Below, piece by piece: positions 58,941 through 64,000 of a stretch of DNA of 64,000 bases (position 1 is the first letter of the stretch; each line of letters opens with the position of its first letter). A program made the position numbers and the translations under genes. This DNA comes from Tritrichomonas musculus (lineage: Eukaryota > Parabasalia > Tritrichomonadida > Tritrichomonadidae): NCBI GenBank assembly GCA_039105265.1, contig JAPFFF010000021.1, forward strand, positions 1,736,001 to 1,800,000, read 5' to 3'. Below the pieces are notes generated by a model. The model did not search any database. It was given only the letters and a program-made list of their open reading frames with translations, and had not been told where the DNA came from.

Positions 58941-59876
58941 TCATTCTTTATTTTCACTTTCCTTTGCTTCATCAGTTGTTGGTGGGATAGGTATGATTTC
59001 ACCATTCTCATCTTTCTGGAAATTTGGTTCTGGTGTTGGTGGCCGATGAGCAATGGCAGATGCAACTGGAGAAGGAGTTATTGTTGGTGGTTGAGCAGGG
59101 AAAGAAACAGATTTTGCTGGCTTCTCTGTATCTTCTTCTTCTTCTTCAATCTTTTCTGCAGCATCTTTCAGTGATGGGAGTAATACATCTCTTTTTAAAG
59201 ATTGTTCTTTCTGTTGTGATTGCTCTTCTTCATTGTTTTTCTGTTGTTCTTGTTGTTCTTGTTGTTGCTGTTCTTTCTGTAATTGACGTTGTTTAAGTTC
59301 TTCTTGTTGCTGTATTTGCAATTGCTGTTGTTTTGTAATATTCACACGAACTTTCTCTATTATATCTTTGTTTGTCGACGTGTTATTTCTGATTCGTGCA
59401 TCTCTTTCTTCTTTAGTCTCATTTATTACTTGTGAATCAACAGCTGCATCATAAAGGCGATCCAATGCCTCATTAACTTTTACAAGTGACAAAATTGAAA
59501 CAGCTATTGTTTTATTATCAACTGCAGAATCCGTTAAATCTGTAATAAAGCGTTGGATACGATTCATAACTATAGGAATGGCTTCAAGTGACGTTTCAGT
59601 AGGTAATGCTGGTTCAGGCTTTCGGGTCAAAGCTGAAATAACTGATTTTTGAAGATCTACTAATTCTTGACGCTTTTGTTCTACTAATTCTTTCTTTTCT
59701 TTTAATTGCTGTTGAAGTGCTTTTGCTCTTGGAATTACTATGTCCAAATCGTCCATTATTTTCATATTACTAGAAAGCTGTTCTTTTAAATTTTGGTTTT
59801 CTTGTTCGATAACTATTGCATTCTGAATCGACTCAACAGCTAGGCCTATAGCTGCAGCTCCAATATCTTTCGTCAT
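58941..59876 (-). CDS. Coiled-coil protein with Gln-rich region
   Basis: 311 residues. An N-terminal segment is followed by a strong coiled coil (NQNLKEQLSSNMKIMDDL; LQQQLKEKKELVEQKRQELV, to ~75). A helical central part (~85-150) and a second coiled coil very rich in Gln/Glu (LQIQQQEELKQRQLQKEQ) follow, and then a Pro/Glu tail with short acidic runs. No enzymatic motif. Cytoskeletal or scaffold role is possible. Faces the USP gene tail to tail. Confidence 0.75.
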   Translation of the reverse strand: MTKDIGAAAIGLAVESIQNAIVIEQENQNLKEQLSSNMKIMDDLDIVIPRAKALQQQLKEKKELVEQKRQELVDLQKSVISALTRKPEPALPTETSLEAIPIVMNRIQRFITDLTDSAVDNKTIAVSILSLVKVNEALDRLYDAAVDSQVINETKEERDARIRNNTSTNKDIIEKVRVNITKQQQLQIQQQEELKQRQLQKEQQQQEQQEQQKNNEEEQSQQKEQSLKRDVLLPSLKDAAEKIEEEEEDTEKPAKSVSFPAQPPTITPSPVASAIAHRPPTPEPNFQKDENGEIIPIPPTTDEAKESENKE

Positions 59877-60004
59877 TAAAATAGATTTTTATAAAATAAA
59901 CTATTCAAACATCAATAACGTTTAATAATTCAACAATTCAAAAAAGTTTTTAATGTTTTTCAATAATTATCAATTTTTTAATTATCATTTGATCGTTTTT
60001 TCAA

Positions 60005-61371
60005 ATGTTAAATGATAATCAGAAAGACATCCTAAGGCAAAATGTATCTTCATCCCTTTTAAAATATGATATACTCGAGGTAATTAAAATTTTAGATCAA
60101 TATCCATCTTTATTACTTGATGCAAATTATAAAATTGAGTATTTTTTTAATTATTTTTTACTAACGTCAGAGATTCGAATTATCAATTTATACTTCCAAA
60201 ACATGGTCTCACATTGTTGCATATTGCTGCATACGCTGATTTTCTGGAGGCCTTTATCTATTTTTCAGAAAGAAAAAATGTACCATTAACAATACTTTCT
60301 CTCAATTCGTTTCTTCCACTTCATTATGCACTTTCGTGCAATTCATTAGAAATAGTTAATTATATTTTTTTCAAAGTTCCCAATTTATTTACTGATGAAA
60401 CTCAGATAAAAAATGTTGATCATAGTTTACTTTATTATGCAATCGAGTCAAATAACATAAGAATTGTGCAATCCCTATTTAATAATGGATATTCAGTCAG
60501 GAGTCAATTCAATTCCAATGATTTAATAAGTATCGTCAATTCAACTGTAATCAAACGGCCTTCATTGTTTCCATACGTTATTGAGCAAATTGGAAGTTCG
60601 TTAAATCCTTTTACTAAGCCGAACAACAAATTATCTCTTGTAATGCTTTCAATTATTTCTAACAACAGTGAGCTTGTTCAATCGTTGATTGAAAGTGGTC
60701 TTGATGAAGCACTTGACTCGATTAGTTTTGATGGAAATATCGCTTTTTTTTATGCCTGTTTTAAAAAAATGGAAGATGCTGCCAATCTAATCTTAGAAAA
60801 TATGAAAAAAGTTGAAGATAATATTCTTTACTTAAATAGTATTTGCTACTCATTATGCAAACTTTGTAGTCCTTCACTCGTTAAATTAGTTCTATATTCT
60901 GGAGATTACAATATTATTCGTGAGTATAATAGCTCAAATGTTTTAAATGTTTCTAATGAAAAAGGAGTTAATATTTTGAAATTAAATTCTAACAAAGATC
61001 CACCACTTTTTGGTCTTCTAGATGATGTTAACTTAAGAAAAGAGAATCTTCACAAAGTATTTAAAATAATCATGCTTTTTTTGGAAAAAGGTTATCCAAT
61101 TGATTTCCAGCCAGAAGGGAAAAACACTTTATTAGGTGAGGCCTGTTTAGGCTTGTTTCTTAATAATGAAAAACCTATTGAATTGATTAAGTTTTTATTA
61201 GATAATGGAGCTAATCCATTTGCTATTGTTTCTGTTAAGAAAATTCCACTTTTCGATTATTTAGTAAAAATGGGATCAACGAGAGAAAGAAAAGTTGAGA
61301 TGCAGCCGTTAATTGAACTTTTCAAACCTTATGTTGAAAATCATATTAGAGCAAAAAATGAAGAAAAATAG
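60005..61371 (+). CDS. Ankyrin-repeat protein gene with one frameshift
   Basis: The first frame (60,005 onward; MLNDNQKDILRQNVSSSLL) runs to about residue 63, IINLYFQ. The following frame continues with PKHGLTLLHIAAYADFLEAF, a good ankyrin unit that starts before its own first ATG at 60,214. The switch falls at CCAAAACATGG near 60,195-60,205, so a single base in the AAAA run would restore one frame. Later units include LPLHYALSCNSLEIVNYIF and SLLYYAIESNNIRIVQSLF. Either a sequencing error, a recent pseudogene or a slippery site. About 450 residues in total, soluble. Confidence 0.75.
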
Positions 61372-61536
61372 GAATAAAGCAAGATAAATATGTTAAATGG
61401 GTGTCAATAAACAGGAAACAAAAAATGAATTCTTTTTTTTTTTTTATTAAAATCACATAATAAATAATATTCGTATTAATATGCGTAACGATAAATAATT
61501 GTAATTTTCTATTATTAGTAATTTTCCTTTTGTAAA

Positions 61537-63726
61537 TTAAAATAATCGCACATTATGAACATCGTTGCAAAACTGTTCCCAATCAACTTTAGTTTTATCT
61601 TGATTGCACTTATACTTTTCTATTAATATTTGTAATTCAAATGGTTCAAGAACAATATCTATTTTACTTATTCTGTTTGAAAATTCTTTAGCGTCTATTG
61701 GCCTTCCTTTTGGAACTCCAGCAAAATAATCTAAAATTATCTTTCTACGTGCAGCGATTTTTGCATGAATCTGACAATTTATCAAATGTGCATTATCATC
61801 AATCTGATTTCTGGCGAGATCTGGAGACAGAATCCATTTAACCTCATCCCCAGACATTTGCATATTTTCTAAAATATTGACAAGTGGGAGATAATAAAAG
61901 CGATCTGGATAATCTTGATGGCAAAACTGTTTAAGAAGCATATTAACCTCTTTCTGTGTCACATCAAAGCGAACCAAGCTGAAGCAATTTTGAAGACGAT
62001 TTGAAGGAACATATCCAAGTCTTAATCTATCATTTATCAAGAATATGTCACTTGGAGAAAGAATATTTTTAACTGTGAATGCTTTTAATTTTTTGATCAA
62101 ATTATTAATATCAGGGTCGGTAATATTTGTCGAGTTTGGAGATGAAATTGATGAAGAAGATGAGAATGATGTGCTTGTAATTGGCATTGAATTATTCTGC
62201 TGAGAGAAATTCGATGAATTATTTGTATTAAATGAATTTGATTGAAGAGATTTTTTAACGCTTTCAATGTCTTTGCATAGTTCAATATACATAAATTCCT
62301 TATTTCCATAATATTGAATTAAACTCTCTAATGCTTTTCTTGAAAGTCTTGGGAATATTGTAAGCATATATGAATTAAATTGATATGGCTGGATGAATCC
62401 AAGTTTTAAGTTATCAATATCTCTCAAATCATCAAAAATACTTGATAATGTTTTGATTTCATATTTTGCAAATTCTGTTAATAATATCTCAATATTATCA
62501 GGAATCACCTTCTTTTCTGGGATTTTTTGATTATCATCTAATGAACGAAACAAATGTGAACTTGAAGCTGAATTTAACTGAGGCTTTGGAGTTGAGTCAT
62601 TCATTCTTCTTGTGGTTTGCATTTCTTGATATTTTAATACTAGTTGTTCTGGCTCAACATCGGCATCAAAATCGCGCCACTTAATAAATGGGACTCTTGA
62701 TCCAGGGTATTTTTGCTGTAAACAATCAAGTTCATATTCTGATAGAGGAAACTCATATTGACTCAAAACGCTATTAACAAGTGAAACAGGAAATTCACCA
62801 CTTTTTTCACGATCAAATCTTTCAAAACGAGGTGTAAGATATAATTGCTTTTCAGCTAAGAAGATTTTAATTTTGTTGATTGTATTTTTAGTATCCGATA
62901 AAACTGTACTTGATGTTGAAACTTGATCAACTTTATTTATTATAATTGAAGGATCAACTGCACCATTTTCTATTTGGCAAAATTTAGCTAAAAAATTGAT
63001 TTCTCTTGAGTTTAATTGAAGATTAGCGCTGTTAATTAGCCTTGTGAATGAATAAAATGTCATTGGTGTTTGGTATCCTTCAAAAAATCCAGAAAGTAAC
63101 ACTCTTCTCCCTTTGCAAATAGATTTTATTCGATCGATAATAGCATTGATGTCTGGATCTTCAGAATATGAAGTTTTTTGGTTTCTAATTAATTCTTTCT
63201 CAGCAACGTTTGCTTTTTTAATATCTTCAATAAAAGCAACGTAATTAACTTTTTCTTGGACTTTATAAAAATCAATGATTTCATTCAGATCTTCTTGATT
63301 AATACGAATTCCAGTTGATGATAAAACCGATGTGAAAACTGAAACATCCACTTTTCCTGTTCTTAATCTATCGCGGCAAGTAAAGATAGACCAAAAATCA
63401 ACATTTTGGCGTTGAAACTGTCGTGCTAGTGTGAAAATAATATATGGAGGAGTTTTTGGTGGCTCCGGTGGTTGGTTTGGAATACTATTAATTGCATTTT
63501 CAACTTCAGTAATTGAGATAATTCCGTTATTTGAAAAATTTTTAGCAATTACTGGTGCTGTTGGAAAAGATTTCATAGCTCTTAAAAAGTCGTTTTCTTG
63601 GATGTAACTTCGATTTAAACGATTGTAAGGAAGAAGTAGATCATGGAAAGTCATTTTTTGATCATTAAGACGCTTGCGAATATCAAGGAGTGAGTTATAA
63701 ATTTCCTCTCTTTGCGTTGTTGTCAT
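61537..63726 (-). CDS. EF-hand-like repeat protein
   Basis: 729 residues built from repeated helix-loop-helix units such as RDRLRTGKVDVSVFTSVLSS, FDREKSGEFPVSLVNSVLSQ, DNLKLGFIQPYQFNSYML and NDRLRLGYVPSNRLQNCFS. Most loops lack the full set of calcium-binding Asp/Glu residues, so they are probably structural. A Ser/Asn-rich linker lies near 505-540. This fits the large EF-hand family proteins of trichomonads, often linked to cytoskeleton or flagella. Intact frame, start ATG 63,726. Confidence 0.85.
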   Translation of the reverse strand: MTTTQREEIYNSLLDIRKRLNDQKMTFHDLLLPYNRLNRSYIQENDFLRAMKSFPTAPVIAKNFSNNGIISITEVENAINSIPNQPPEPPKTPPYIIFTLARQFQRQNVDFWSIFTCRDRLRTGKVDVSVFTSVLSSTGIRINQEDLNEIIDFYKVQEKVNYVAFIEDIKKANVAEKELIRNQKTSYSEDPDINAIIDRIKSICKGRRVLLSGFFEGYQTPMTFYSFTRLINSANLQLNSREINFLAKFCQIENGAVDPSIIINKVDQVSTSSTVLSDTKNTINKIKIFLAEKQLYLTPRFERFDREKSGEFPVSLVNSVLSQYEFPLSEYELDCLQQKYPGSRVPFIKWRDFDADVEPEQLVLKYQEMQTTRRMNDSTPKPQLNSASSSHLFRSLDDNQKIPEKKVIPDNIEILLTEFAKYEIKTLSSIFDDLRDIDNLKLGFIQPYQFNSYMLTIFPRLSRKALESLIQYYGNKEFMYIELCKDIESVKKSLQSNSFNTNNSSNFSQQNNSMPITSTSFSSSSSISSPNSTNITDPDINNLIKKLKAFTVKNILSPSDIFLINDRLRLGYVPSNRLQNCFSLVRFDVTQKEVNMLLKQFCHQDYPDRFYYLPLVNILENMQMSGDEVKWILSPDLARNQIDDNAHLINCQIHAKIAARRKIILDYFAGVPKGRPIDAKEFSNRISKIDIVLEPFELQILIEKYKCNQDKTKVDWEQFCNDVHNVRLF

Positions 63727-64000
63727 TAAATCTCGTAAAAATTATTCTAATTCAATATTGTACGTTAAATGAATTGTACGTTAAGAAAAGTTTTATATGA
63801 TTGTCACAATGGCTTTATAGCATATCAAGTAAATGTCATCATATTTGCTTTTTCCATTTATGTTTATCTGATTTTTATTAATTTTGCTCATCGATTCTAT
63901 ATGATTTATTAAAGAAAATGTATGGCCAATTATGTATTAAAAAAGTAGAACGAGAATTATATTTTATATAAAATGAAAACCAATATTTTGTCATTTATCT
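63727..64000. other. Upstream region of the EF-hand-like gene
   Basis: AT-rich, with the repeat TTGTACGTTAA at about 63,757 and 63,775. No gene is visible to the window end. Confidence 0.5.

Overview
The window joins a virus-like Maverick/Polinton DNA transposon complex (about 1-27,007) to AT-rich chromosomal DNA of a parabasalid protist (about 27,008-64,000). The host side carries the gene families typical of trichomonads: BspA-type leucine-rich repeats, DUF3447/ankyrin-like proteins, Sel1-repeat proteins, TKL-type kinases, RCC1-like proteins and EF-hand-like proteins. Its genes look intronless and use the standard code. A Tritrichomonas- or Trichomonas-like genome fits best; the species cannot be fixed from sequence alone.

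Region A (1-~23,172) is most of one Maverick with clearly higher GC than the host. In order it holds: the 3' end of an unknown gene; a structured non-coding stretch; a very large protein-primed DNA polymerase B with an embedded HNH-like zinc module; a tail-fibre-like protein; a 1,720-residue repeat/linker protein; two small or medium structural candidates; an rve-type integrase; several small coiled-coil or basic proteins; a small amphipathic capsid-associated candidate; the major capsid protein; an unknown protein; a 49-residue membrane protein; and a genome-packaging ATPase. It ends in a repeat-rich terminus. Two hairpin cassettes recur as inverted copies at 6,571-6,651 and 17,184-17,263. 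A TATTTTTG motif sits 5-20 bases upstream of many start codons.

Region B (~23,173-27,007) is the right end of a different Maverick: acidic protein, 448-residue protein, second integrase, second ATPase. That ATPase stops abruptly exactly where region A begins, so A probably inserted into B. The rest of B should lie left of the window.

From 27 to 42 kb the host DNA is a belt of decayed genes (BspA-LRR, kinase, kinase-Sel1, Sel1, RCC1-like) with two intact genes among them: a Polo-like kinase and a HAD phosphatase. From 42.7 kb the genes are mostly intact: an ankyrin-like/LRR protein fused to a complete but catalytically degenerate EF-1-alpha-like module (the most unusual host gene here), a mariner-type MITE, a Sel1 protein, dipeptidyl peptidase III, a GSAP/pigeon-like propeller candidate, an unknown 931-residue protein, a USP-type deubiquitinase with a possible myristoylation signal, a coiled-coil protein, a frameshifted ankyrin gene and an EF-hand-like protein.
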